Assembly: GCA_964471535.1 (NCBI GenBank)
Contig: CAYYHA010000020.1
Location: forward strand, 1-35,064
Source: CAYYHA01 sp964471535
GTDB taxonomy: Bacteria; Myxococcota; Myxococcia; SLRQ01
DNA: 35,064 nt
Direction: 5' to 3'
Below are positions 24,836-31,517 of this stretch, in pieces (the first letter of the stretch is position 1; each line of letters begins with the position of its first letter). The notes below the pieces were generated by a model, which saw nothing but the letters and a program-made list of their open reading frames with translations, made no database searches and had not been told where the DNA came from. The position numbers and the translations under genes were made by a program.

Positions 24836-26560
24836 CTAGCCTCGGCGCCGGCCTCCCTCGGAAGGGCCGGTGGCTCGGTCCCCGGCCGCACCCGGCGCGC
24901 CGGCCTCCTCCTCCACCGCCGACCCCGGCGCGGGGGAGGGCCTCGCCGCGGCAGCCTGGGGCCGCGACGCCGCCTCCGCGGATGCACCCTGCGTACCAGG
25001 GCCCGTGCGCCCCGAGGCCGCCTGCGCGCCGCCGCCGCGCCCCCACACCTGTGTCCCCGGGGACACACGGCGCAGGGCCTCGGCAGCCACCACCCGATCG
25101 TCGAAGGGATGGGCCTCCTCCCCCACGATCTGCACCGCCTCGTGCCCCTTGCCCGCCAGCAGCACCACGTCTCCGGGCCGGGCGAGGCCCACCGCATCGG
25201 CGATGGCGGCCGCCCGGTCGGGCTCGACGGTGTGGGAGGCACCAGCCAGGCCAGGCAAGATCTCCTCGATGATCGCCTCCGGCGCCTCGCTCCGCGGGTT
25301 GTCGCTGGTCACCACCACGTGATCTGCGGCCGCCGCCGCCCGGCCCATCAGGGGTCGCTTGCCCCGGTCCCGGTCCCCCCCGCAGCCGAAGACCACCACG
25401 ATGCGGCGGTCGGCCGGGGTCAGTGCACGGAGGGTCTGGATCACCCGGCGCAGCGCGTCGTCGGTGTGGGCATAGTCCACGAAGACGAAGCGTCCCGCCG
25501 GGTCGGAGACGCGCTCGAGTCGGCCGGGGGGCCCAGGGACGTGGCGGAAGGCTTCGGCGACCGCCTCCGGCGGCACACCCAGCGCCTCGGCCACGGCAGC
25601 AGCGAGGATCAGGTTCTCCAGATTGAAGGCGCCCACCAGCGGTGAGGCCAGCTCCACCGGGCCACCCGCGAGGTGCAACACCGCCCGCGTGCCCGAGAGC
25701 CTAAGGTGCACGGCCTCGGCACGCACCGTGTGCCGGACGCCCGCCACCCGGGGACCGCCGTCGGGGGCCGCCGTCACCGCGACCACGGTGCGTCCCGCCT
25801 CCGAGAGTTCGCGGGCGAGACGCCGCCCGTAGTCGCCGGCGATGTGCACCACTGCCGTCCCATTCTGTCGCAGGTGCTCGAAGAAGAGGCGCCGCTTGGC
25901 CTGGTAGTAGTCCTCGAGGGTGCGGTGGTAGTCGAGGTGATCCCGGCTAAGGTGGGTGAAGGCGGCCACGTCGAAGGAGAGCCCGGCCACCCGGTCCTGC
26001 GCGAGGGCGTGGCTGCTCACCTCCATCACGACCGCCTCGAGGCCCGCCGCGCGCGCCTTCGCCAGAAGGGGGTGGAGTACCTCGGGCCCGGGGGTGGTGT
26101 GGGCGAGCGGCTCGCAGCCGCCGCCCACGGCGGCGCCGAGGGTGCCGATGCGGCCGGTTGGGCGCCCTGCCGCGCGCGCCACGGCCTCCACGAGGTGGGT
26201 GACGGTGGTCTTGCCGTTGGTGCCGGTGACCCCGACGAGCTCGAGCGCCTCGGCGGGGGATCCCTGGATGCGGGCGCAGGCGAGTCCCAGCGCGCGCCGG
26301 CTGCTCGGGACCTGCCAGACGGGCAGCTCCGGCGGCAGCACCGCAGGCGGCGCCTCGACCAGGGCCGCTGCCGCGCCGGCGGCCGCCGCCTCGGCGAGGA
26401 AGGCGTGACCATCGTGGCGCGCCCCCCGCACGGCGACGAAGAGCGTGCCCGGGGCGACGGCGCGGGAGTCGGCGCTCACGCTCCCGACCTGCACCGTCTC
26501 GGGAGCAGGGCCGGCGAGGCGCACGGCGCCGAGTCCTTCGATGATCTGGGAGAGCTTCAT
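24836..26560 (-). CDS. murE: UDP-MurNAc-L-Ala-D-Glu--meso-diaminopimelate ligase with extra tail
   Basis: The product is 574 aa, longer than the usual roughly 490-500. MurE adds the third residue of the stem peptide. The ATP loop is VTGTNGKTTVTHL (about residues 111-123), followed by MEVSSHALAQDR, THLSRDHLDYH and VDYAHTDDAL. The specificity motif DNPR (420-423, in SDNPRSEAPEA) marks meso-diaminopimelate rather than lysine. The conserved fold ends near residue 498 at DDRVVAAEALRRV. The last 75 residues are an Ala/Gly/Pro-rich low-complexity tail ending in GGRRRG, not part of the family fold. The start ATG overlaps the ftsI stop as ATGA. A 68-base gap with a stem-loop and GAC tract follows. Confidence 0.96.
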   Translation of the reverse strand: MKLSQIIEGLGAVRLAGPAPETVQVGSVSADSRAVAPGTLFVAVRGARHDGHAFLAEAAAAGAAAALVEAPPAVLPPELPVWQVPSSRRALGLACARIQGSPAEALELVGVTGTNGKTTVTHLVEAVARAAGRPTGRIGTLGAAVGGGCEPLAHTTPGPEVLHPLLAKARAAGLEAVVMEVSSHALAQDRVAGLSFDVAAFTHLSRDHLDYHRTLEDYYQAKRRLFFEHLRQNGTAVVHIAGDYGRRLARELSEAGRTVVAVTAAPDGGPRVAGVRHTVRAEAVHLRLSGTRAVLHLAGGPVELASPLVGAFNLENLILAAAVAEALGVPPEAVAEAFRHVPGPPGRLERVSDPAGRFVFVDYAHTDDALRRVIQTLRALTPADRRIVVVFGCGGDRDRGKRPLMGRAAAAADHVVVTSDNPRSEAPEAIIEEILPGLAGASHTVEPDRAAAIADAVGLARPGDVVLLAGKGHEAVQIVGEEAHPFDDRVVAAEALRRVSPGTQVWGRGGGAQAASGRTGPGTQGASAEAASRPQAAAARPSPAPGSAVEEEAGAPGAAGDRATGPSEGGRRRG

Positions 26561-28617
26561 GTCCGAGGTCCGAGCACGAGGCGTACCACGTCTCCAGGGC
26601 TCGCGATCGCCCCCGCATGGGGCCCCTGCTCCACCACCACCCCCGTCCCCTCGATCTGCACGTCGAGGTCACGCTCGGCAAGGATGCGCAGAGCGCTGCG
26701 CAGATCGAGGCCCAAGAGGTCCGGGACCAGCGTCTTGCCCTCGGGGGGCGGGGCCAGGATCTCGGGGAGCGCCGCCCCGCCCTCCTCCGCCTGGGCGACC
26801 GGTGCTTCGGCGAGGAGCGCCTCGGACGCGCCCGCCTGCCGGGGCACACCGAGGTAGCGGAGGCTCTCCTCGGCGATGCGGGCGAAGATGGGCGCGGCGA
26901 CCACCCCGCCGTACTTCACGCCTTGGGGCTCGTCGACGACCACCACGATGACGAGACGGGGCGTGTCGGCGGGCACGAAGCCGGCAAAGGACGCCACCCG
27001 CTTGTCCGGGGAGTAAGTGCGGGTGAGGGGGTCGACCTTCTCGCTCGTGCCCGTCTTCCCCGCCACCCGGTAGCCGGGCACCCGCGCGCGGGTCCCGGTC
27101 CCGCCGGGCGCGACCACCGCCTCCATCATCCGGGCGACCTGGCGGGCGGTGCCGGGAGAGAGGATGCGGCGCACCTGTTTCGGCCGGGTCTCCTCGATCA
27201 CCTCGCCCTGGCCGTTACGCACCCGCGCCACCACGAAGGGGCGCATCAGCCGACCCCCGTTGGCGATGGCCGACAGGGCGGTGGCCACCTGCAGCGCGGT
27301 GGCCGAGACCCCTTGGCCGTAGCTCACCGTGGCGAGGCCCACCTCCGAGAGGCTCGAGGCGGGACGAAGGATTCCCGGCTGCTCGCCGGGCAGCCCGCTG
27401 CCGGTCCGCCGGCCGAAGCCAAAGGCGGCGAGCGCCTCGACCAGGCCCTCCTTGCCCAGGCGCCGGGCGATCTTCGCTGCCCCGATGTTGCTGGAGACCT
27501 TCAGGATCTCGGTCACCGAGAGCACGCCGTGCGGCCGGCTGTCGTGGATGGTGTGCCCACCGATGCGCATCGCGCCGCCCTCGCAGTCGAAGCGCTCGGT
27601 CGGTGCGACCGCACCCGTCTCGAGTGCGGCGGCGATGGTGAAGACCTTGAACACCGAGCCGGGCTCGTAGATGTCGGTGACCGCTCGGTTGCGCCGGGCC
27701 GCCTTCGTGCTCCGCCCCGGCTGGTTCGGGTTGTAGGTGGGATGGTTGGCCATGGCGAGGATCTCGCCGCTGTGGGGGTCGAGGACCACCGCCGTCGCGC
27801 CCTTGGCGCCCGCCTTCGTGGCGCCCTCGGCGAGGGCGCGCTCGGCGATCCACTGCAGGGTGCGGTCGAGGGTGAGCTCTGCCGATCCGCCGGCGAGATC
27901 CGCCGGGTCGGCCCCCTCGGGATCGGCGAGGAGGTGGTTGCCGCGCGCGTCCCGCAGGGCCGTTGCGAGGCGGGGCGTGCCCCGGAGGGCCGAGTCGAGG
28001 GCGAGCTCGAGCCCCTCGAGACCCACCCCGTCGATCCCCGCGAAACCGAGGACCTGTGCCGCCAGCTCCCGGTGAGGGTAGAAGCGACGCGGCTCCCGCG
28101 TGAAGCCGATCCCGGGCAGGCCGAGCGCTCGCACCGCGCGCGCCTCCTCGGGGCTGACCCGCCGCTTGACCCAGGCGAAGTAGCGGCCGCGGCGGAGGCG
28201 GCGCTCGAGCCTTGCCGCATCGATGTGGAGCACGGCGGCGAGCCGCCGGGCGGTGCCCGGGACGTCCCGGATCTTGCTCGGGTCGGCGCGAATGGAATCG
28301 ACCTCCACGCTCACCGCAAGCGCCTCGCCCTTGCGGTCGACGATGCGCCCCCGTGGTGGGGTCAGCACGAGGCGCCGCAGCGCCTGCTCCCGCGACATCT
28401 CGCGAAAGCGGCCCTGCTGCACGATCTGCAGATCGGCGGCGCGCCACAGGAGCGTGGCGCCAGCTACGAGGAAGAGAGCGGCCACGATCGCGATCCGGAG
28501 GCGAATGCCCGGCAGCATCCGTCGGCCGAACGGCGCCGGCCCGCCTCCGGTGGGGGAGCGCGGGCCGCGGTCCTGCCGCACGCTGCGGCCAGCGCCTCTG
28601 GTGGCGCGCTCAGCCAT
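26557..28617 (-). CDS. ftsI: Septal penicillin-binding protein FtsI with C-terminal PASTA domain
   Basis: The product is about 686 aa. This class B transpeptidase cross-links septal peptidoglycan with FtsW. A basic Arg/Gly/Pro-rich cytoplasmic tail of about 40 residues precedes one membrane helix (about 41-60), the dimerisation domain with TPPRGRIVDRKGEALA, and the transpeptidase domain. The active site is complete: Ser321-x-x-Lys324 (EPGSVFKVFT), Ser375-Ser-Asn377 and KTG at 521-523. A single PASTA domain occupies about residues 627-685 (LVPDLLGLDLRSALRIL), after a linker. PASTA is absent from enterobacterial FtsI and is more familiar in Gram-positive homologues. The start ATG at 28617 lies inside the ftsL end, an 8-base overlap. 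Confidence 0.97.
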   Translation of the reverse strand: MAERATRGAGRSVRQDRGPRSPTGGGPAPFGRRMLPGIRLRIAIVAALFLVAGATLLWRAADLQIVQQGRFREMSREQALRRLVLTPPRGRIVDRKGEALAVSVEVDSIRADPSKIRDVPGTARRLAAVLHIDAARLERRLRRGRYFAWVKRRVSPEEARAVRALGLPGIGFTREPRRFYPHRELAAQVLGFAGIDGVGLEGLELALDSALRGTPRLATALRDARGNHLLADPEGADPADLAGGSAELTLDRTLQWIAERALAEGATKAGAKGATAVVLDPHSGEILAMANHPTYNPNQPGRSTKAARRNRAVTDIYEPGSVFKVFTIAAALETGAVAPTERFDCEGGAMRIGGHTIHDSRPHGVLSVTEILKVSSNIGAAKIARRLGKEGLVEALAAFGFGRRTGSGLPGEQPGILRPASSLSEVGLATVSYGQGVSATALQVATALSAIANGGRLMRPFVVARVRNGQGEVIEETRPKQVRRILSPGTARQVARMMEAVVAPGGTGTRARVPGYRVAGKTGTSEKVDPLTRTYSPDKRVASFAGFVPADTPRLVIVVVVDEPQGVKYGGVVAAPIFARIAEESLRYLGVPRQAGASEALLAEAPVAQAEEGGAALPEILAPPPEGKTLVPDLLGLDLRSALRILAERDLDVQIEGTGVVVEQGPHAGAIASPGDVVRLVLGPRT

Positions 28618-29059
28618 CGGACCCCAAGGTGGCAAAGGCGGTGCGGCGCAGCGGCGGGCCGTGCGCCGCGGCCCGGGCCGGAGCCTCCCCGGCGGGCCCG
28701 CGCGCCTCCGCGCGCCGCGGCGCGGCCCGCGGGGCCGCGGGCGAGCGCTCGGGCACCACGACGATCTGCCCCGGCGCCGGAGGCACGAGGCCGAGGCGGG
28801 TCCGGGCGATCCGCTCGATGCGCGCCGGCGCCTCGAGGGTGGCGACCTCCAGACGCAGCGCCTCCCGGCGCTCGAGGAGCTGCCGGTGGCGGGCGCTGAC
28901 CTCGGAGAGCTGGTAGCCGAGGCGCACGGCCTGCACCTTCAGGTGGGTGTGGAGGAGGCCGGTCGCCGCGAGGCAAGCGAAGACCAGACCCCAGGTGAGC
29001 ACGGCCCCGGCGGGCGAGGGGGCGTGCCGGCGGCGCGGCGTGGCCTTCGCCCCGCTCAC
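28610..29059 (-). CDS. ftsL: FtsL-like division protein with long C-terminal tail
   Basis: The product is about 149 aa. FtsL is a bitopic coiled-coil scaffold of the FtsQLB complex. A basic N-terminus precedes one membrane helix (about residues 17-38), then a heptad-like segment (SEVSARHRQLLERREALRLEVATLE) and the IERIARTRLGLVPPAPGQIVVV end typical of FtsL. The last roughly 45 residues are Ala/Arg/Pro-rich and extra to most FtsL proteins. Identity rests on this architecture and on position between rsmH and ftsI, as FtsL sequences diverge quickly. It starts with GTG at 29059, overlapping the rsmH stop as GTGA. Confidence 0.88.
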   Translation of the reverse strand: MSGAKATPRRRHAPSPAGAVLTWGLVFACLAATGLLHTHLKVQAVRLGYQLSEVSARHRQLLERREALRLEVATLEAPARIERIARTRLGLVPPAPGQIVVVPERSPAAPRAAPRRAEARGPAGEAPARAAAHGPPLRRTAFATLGSDG

Positions 29060-30030
29060 TGCGCGCCCCCCTCCCCGGGGGCACCCACTCGGCGGATCGC
29101 CCGGAGCCGGGCGCTGCGCGCGCGGGGGTTTCGGCGCCGCTCGGCCTCGCTCGGCACGCAGGCCCGAGGGGTGAGAATCTCGAAGGGGGCTCCCTCCTCC
29201 GTTTGTCGCACCGGCACCCCCGGCGGGTGGACCCGGCCCTGGGCCAGGGCGCGGAAGCGCTGCTTGACCCGCCGGTCCTCCAGGGAGTGGAAGCTCACGA
29301 TCGCCGCGCGTCCACCGGGCGCGAGGAGCCGCGGCAGGGCGTCGAGTAGCGCCTCGAGGGCGCCCAGCTCGTCGTTGACCCAGATGCGCAGCGCCTGGAA
29401 GGTGCGGGTTGCGGGATGGAGGCGCCCCGCCGCCGGGCCTGCCGCCGCCTCCACCACCCGCGCGAGGTCGGCGGTGTCACCCAGGCGGCCCGCGTCGCGC
29501 GCCTCGATGAGGGCGCGGGCGATGCGCCGGGCGCGACGTTCCTCCCCGTAGTCCCGGAGGATGCGGGTCAGCTCGGGGAGGTCCACCGAGGCGAGCCGCT
29601 CGGAGAGGGGCACGCCCCGGGTGGGATCCATGCGCATGTCGAGGGGGCCGGGGTGGCGAAACGAGAAGCCGCGCGCTGGCGTGTCCAGCTGCGGCGAGCT
29701 CACGCCGAGATCGGCGAGGAGGGCGTCGACGGGGCCGAGGTGGTGCGCTTCGAGCAGGGCTTCGACCTCCCGGAAGTCGCCCGGCACCACGCGCAGACGC
29801 GGGCATCCGCCGAGGCGTTCCTCGAGCGCCGCGAGCGCCGCCGGATCCTTGTCGATGGCCACGACGGTGGCACCCGTGGAAAGGAGGGCCTCGGTGTGCC
29901 CGCCACCGCCGGCGGTGCAATCCACCGCGATTCGGCCCTCGCCCAAGGCCGGGCCCAGGAGCGCGAGCACCTCGTCCCGAAGTACGGTCTCGTGCTGAAA
30001 CACGGCGCGGGGGGCGGCGGTGGCGAGCAT
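29056..30030 (-). CDS. rsmH: 16S rRNA (cytosine1402-N4)-methyltransferase RsmH
   Basis: The product is about 324 aa. RsmH methylates C1402 of 16S rRNA in the decoding centre using S-adenosylmethionine. Motifs: FQHETVLRDEVLALL, SAM-binding VDCTAGGGGHTEALL (about residues 36-50), DLGVSSPQLDTPARGFSF, DMRMDPTRG, and the family signature VSFHSLEDRRVKQRF (245-259). The ATG at 30030 gives the normal N-terminus. No good Shine-Dalgarno is seen, and a strong stem-loop lies 18 bases upstream, so initiation may be structure-dependent. A 61-base gap separates it from the STAS gene. Confidence 0.97.
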   Translation of the reverse strand: MLATAAPRAVFQHETVLRDEVLALLGPALGEGRIAVDCTAGGGGHTEALLSTGATVVAIDKDPAALAALEERLGGCPRLRVVPGDFREVEALLEAHHLGPVDALLADLGVSSPQLDTPARGFSFRHPGPLDMRMDPTRGVPLSERLASVDLPELTRILRDYGEERRARRIARALIEARDAGRLGDTADLARVVEAAAGPAAGRLHPATRTFQALRIWVNDELGALEALLDALPRLLAPGGRAAIVSFHSLEDRRVKQRFRALAQGRVHPPGVPVRQTEEGAPFEILTPRACVPSEAERRRNPRARSARLRAIRRVGAPGEGGAQ

Positions 30031-30048
30031 TCGGTTGTGGAGAAAGCA

Positions 30049-30079
30049 GGGTGTCGGGTTGGTCCAGACCCGAGCACCC
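30049..30079 (-). terminator. Strong bulged stem-loop between STAS gene and rsmH
   Basis: On the minus strand GGGTG and TCGGGT (split by one C) pair with ACCCGA and CACCC, giving 11 pairs with a single bulge and an 8-base loop. The hairpin begins 12 bases after the STAS stop and is followed by TGCTTTCTCC, a weakly T-rich stretch. It could be a partial terminator, an attenuator or a translation-control hairpin for rsmH; which one cannot be told from the sequence. Confidence 0.5.
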
Positions 30080-30091
30080 CAAGCCGGAGAA

Positions 30092-30487
30092 TCAGAGCAT
30101 CCGCAGGACCCAGCTTCCACTCGAGCCGGCAGAGACTGTTGTCGTGCGCACCCCCTCCTCCTCCGCCTCGAAGGCGGAGAGCGCCTCATCCACGGTCTCG
30201 TAGGTGGCGAGGTGGGGGAAGACGCCCGCAAATCGAAAGATCTTCTTCAGGTACGGCGAGGCGCCGACGATCTTGAGATCGCCCCCCACGGCGCGCAGGC
30301 GCCCCGCCCGTTCGACCAGGGTGCCGAGACTCGGATAGGCGACGTGGTCGACTCGGGACAGGTCGAGCACCACCCGCCGGATGCCACGCCCCACCGCCTC
30401 GTGGATGGCCTGGCGCAGCTCCCACATCTCTCGGTGGCCGAGCTCGCCCTCGCGGCGAATCACGAAGATCTCGTTGACCCCGCTCAT
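30092..30487 (-). CDS. STAS-domain protein, anti-sigma-factor-antagonist-like
   Basis: The product is about 131 aa, almost all a STAS domain: N-terminal strands (NEIFVIRREGELG), an amphipathic helix, then RRVVLDLSRVDHVAYPSLGTLVERA, GGDLKIVGASPYLKKIF and TYETVDEALSAF. STAS antagonists bind anti-sigma kinases and release sigma factors when dephosphorylated. At the usual phospho-acceptor site, Asp-Ser-Ser-Gly in SpoIIAA, this protein reads Ala-Tyr-Pro-Ser (50-53), so control by serine phosphorylation may be lost or shifted to Ser53. The start ATG overlaps the mraZ stop by one base (TGATG), placing it firmly in the mraZ transcript. A 20-residue Ser/Thr-containing tail follows the domain. No kinase or sigma factor gene is nearby. 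Confidence 0.85.
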   Translation of the reverse strand: MSGVNEIFVIRREGELGHREMWELRQAIHEAVGRGIRRVVLDLSRVDHVAYPSLGTLVERAGRLRAVGGDLKIVGASPYLKKIFRFAGVFPHLATYETVDEALSAFEAEEEGVRTTTVSAGSSGSWVLRML

Positions 30488-30924
30488 CAGATCCCGAGCC
30501 CCTCCATCGCCTCCTGCAGCGCGGCGGGATCCACCTGGCTCTGCAGCGTCCGCCACGCATCCCGATTCCACAGCTCGATGCGATCGATCTGACCGGCGAA
30601 GACCACCTCACGCTTGAGATCCGCGTACTCGCGCAGCGGTTGGGGGATGAGGATGCGCCCGTTCGCATCCACGCTGACCTCATGGGCCGAGCCGATGAGC
30701 GTCCGCTTCACGAGGCGCACCCCCGGGGCCATCGACGGCAGCTCGAGGAGCCGCCGCTCGAAGGCCTCCCACTGGGCGAGGGGGAAGAGGAGGAGGCAGC
30801 GCTCGACGTCTCGGGTGACCACCATGCGGTCGGAACCGGAGGCGGCGAGGACCTCACGGAAGCGGGCGGGGAGGCTGGTGCGCCCCTTCCCGTCGACCGT
30901 GTGCTCGAACTCACCGCGAAACAT
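30487..30924 (-). CDS. mraZ: Transcriptional regulator MraZ
   Basis: The product is about 145 aa. MraZ is a ring-forming DNA-binding protein that represses its own operon in Escherichia coli. Two SpoVT-AbrB-like repeats each carry the family DxxGR motif: FRGEFEHTVDGKGRTSLP (Asp11, Arg15) and VSVDANGRILIPQPLREY (Asp86, Arg90). ATG at 30924 is preferred over GTG at 30933 because MraZ proteins start with MFRG and because AAGGGTGG lies upstream. The gene is first in the cluster, about 200 bases downstream of a predicted promoter with phased repeats matching MraZ sites. Confidence 0.96.
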   Translation of the reverse strand: MFRGEFEHTVDGKGRTSLPARFREVLAASGSDRMVVTRDVERCLLLFPLAQWEAFERRLLELPSMAPGVRLVKRTLIGSAHEVSVDANGRILIPQPLREYADLKREVVFAGQIDRIELWNRDAWRTLQSQVDPAALQEAMEGLGI

Positions 30925-31036
30925 CCTGTCCACCCTTCACCGAGCCGCCGCCTCGCGGCCCCGTCCTCGTCCGTCTCCTCGTCGTCGGCCTCGCGTGGGC
31001 CGTCGAAGACAGTGCCGAGCGTGCCGCTGCTGCCTT

Positions 31037-31059
31037 CTGGAGCCGCCGGTCCGCTCCAG
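31037..31059 (-). repeat. Inverted repeat in the mraZ leader
   Basis: CTGGAGC at 31037-31043 and GCTCCAG at 31053-31059 form a perfect 7-bp stem with a 9-base loop, inside the predicted 5' leader of the dcw transcript. It may fold in the RNA; no known riboswitch or attenuator is recognised. Confidence 0.4.
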
Positions 31060-31081
31060 GCCGCGCCCCTGGCCGCCGCCC

Positions 31082-31121
31082 GCGCTCCCCTGTGATGGCA
31101 CTCTCTACCACTCCGTCCCAC
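31082..31121 (-). promoter_or_regulatory. Candidate MraZ operator (10-bp phased repeats)
   Basis: Read on the minus strand, four consecutive 10-base units begin GTGGGA, GTGGTA, GTGCCA and AGGGGA (31121 down to 31082). Known MraZ sites in Escherichia coli are TGGGN direct repeats separated by five bases, that is, the same 10-base period. The first two units match well, the last two are degenerate. They start a few bases after the predicted transcription start, so bound MraZ would block early transcription. Confidence 0.6.
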
Positions 31122-31130
31122 TTCATGGCG

Positions 31131-31159
31131 ATAGTGCCGATCCGAACCGGAGCGGTCAA
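31131..31159 (-). promoter_or_regulatory. Predicted sigma70-like promoter of mraZ and the dcw cluster
   Basis: On the minus strand TTGACC (31159-31154) is followed after exactly 17 bases by CACTAT (31136-31131). The -35 matches consensus at five of six bases, the -10 at three. A run of six A lies just upstream of the -35 and could act as an UP element. The start of transcription would be near 31124. Position just ahead of the MraZ-type repeats supports it. Confidence 0.5.
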
Positions 31160-31478
31160 CCTTTTTTCGGTGAAATTCAGGGTGCTTCTGCAGTGGATCG
31201 AATTCCCATCCATCCCTTGGGTATTCCGCCATCGTTCGGCACAACATCTTGTGGCTACACCGGGTGACTGCAGGCCGTCTGGCCCCCCGGTCGCCGACGG
31301 TGGGAGCCGGTGGCATGGGCGCTCACCGCGCCGCGCCGCAGGCGCGCGATCGGCGCGTGGCTCAGGGGGCGGCGGGAACCCAGGCGCCCGCTTCCCTCTG
31401 TGCCGGCGCTGCCGCATCGTTCGGTCCGGACCCGTCCCACCGCCGCCGGCGTGCCCGGTTTCGCGGCGTGCGCCTCGC

Positions 31479-31507
31479 TTGACCCACCGGGGACGCAAGG
31501 ACAGATT
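31479..31507 (+). promoter_or_regulatory. Weak promoter candidate for the zinc-ribbon-like gene
   Basis: TTGACC at 31479-31484 is followed after 17 bases by CAGATT at 31502-31507. The start ATG lies only 10 bases further, so the transcript would be leaderless or nearly so. Three of six -10 bases match; low confidence. Confidence 0.25.
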
Positions 31508-31517
31508 GCCCGCGTTC

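Larger units (their letters stand above)
30925..31517. other. Divergent control region of the dcw cluster
   Basis: This 593-base gene-free stretch lies between mraZ (-) and the zinc-ribbon-like gene (+). It holds the predicted mraZ promoter, phased MraZ-type repeats, a GC-rich transcribed leader of about 200 bases with an inverted repeat, and a weak promoter candidate for the plus-strand gene. Reading frames that cross it have no recognisable product. Confidence 0.7.

Noticed and set aside
24768..25046. Upstream in-frame extension of murF into the murE end, with an acidic stretch
   Set aside because: No ATG, GTG or TTG lies between the murE stop and the ATG at 24767 in this frame, and the normal MurF N-terminus starts at 24767.
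26617..28899. Plus-strand open frame of 760 codons opposite ftsI
   Set aside because: The opposite strand encodes a complete FtsI with all transpeptidase motifs.
30925..30933. GTG at 30933 as the mraZ start
   Set aside because: It leaves the AAGG motif too close to the codon; ATG at 30924 gives the family-typical MFRG start with better spacing.
31201..31222. A second set of GGGA-type repeats (AGGGA and TGGGA on the minus strand) farther upstream of mraZ
   Set aside because: Their spacing is nine rather than ten bases, and they lie upstream of the predicted promoter, so they fit an MraZ operator poorly.
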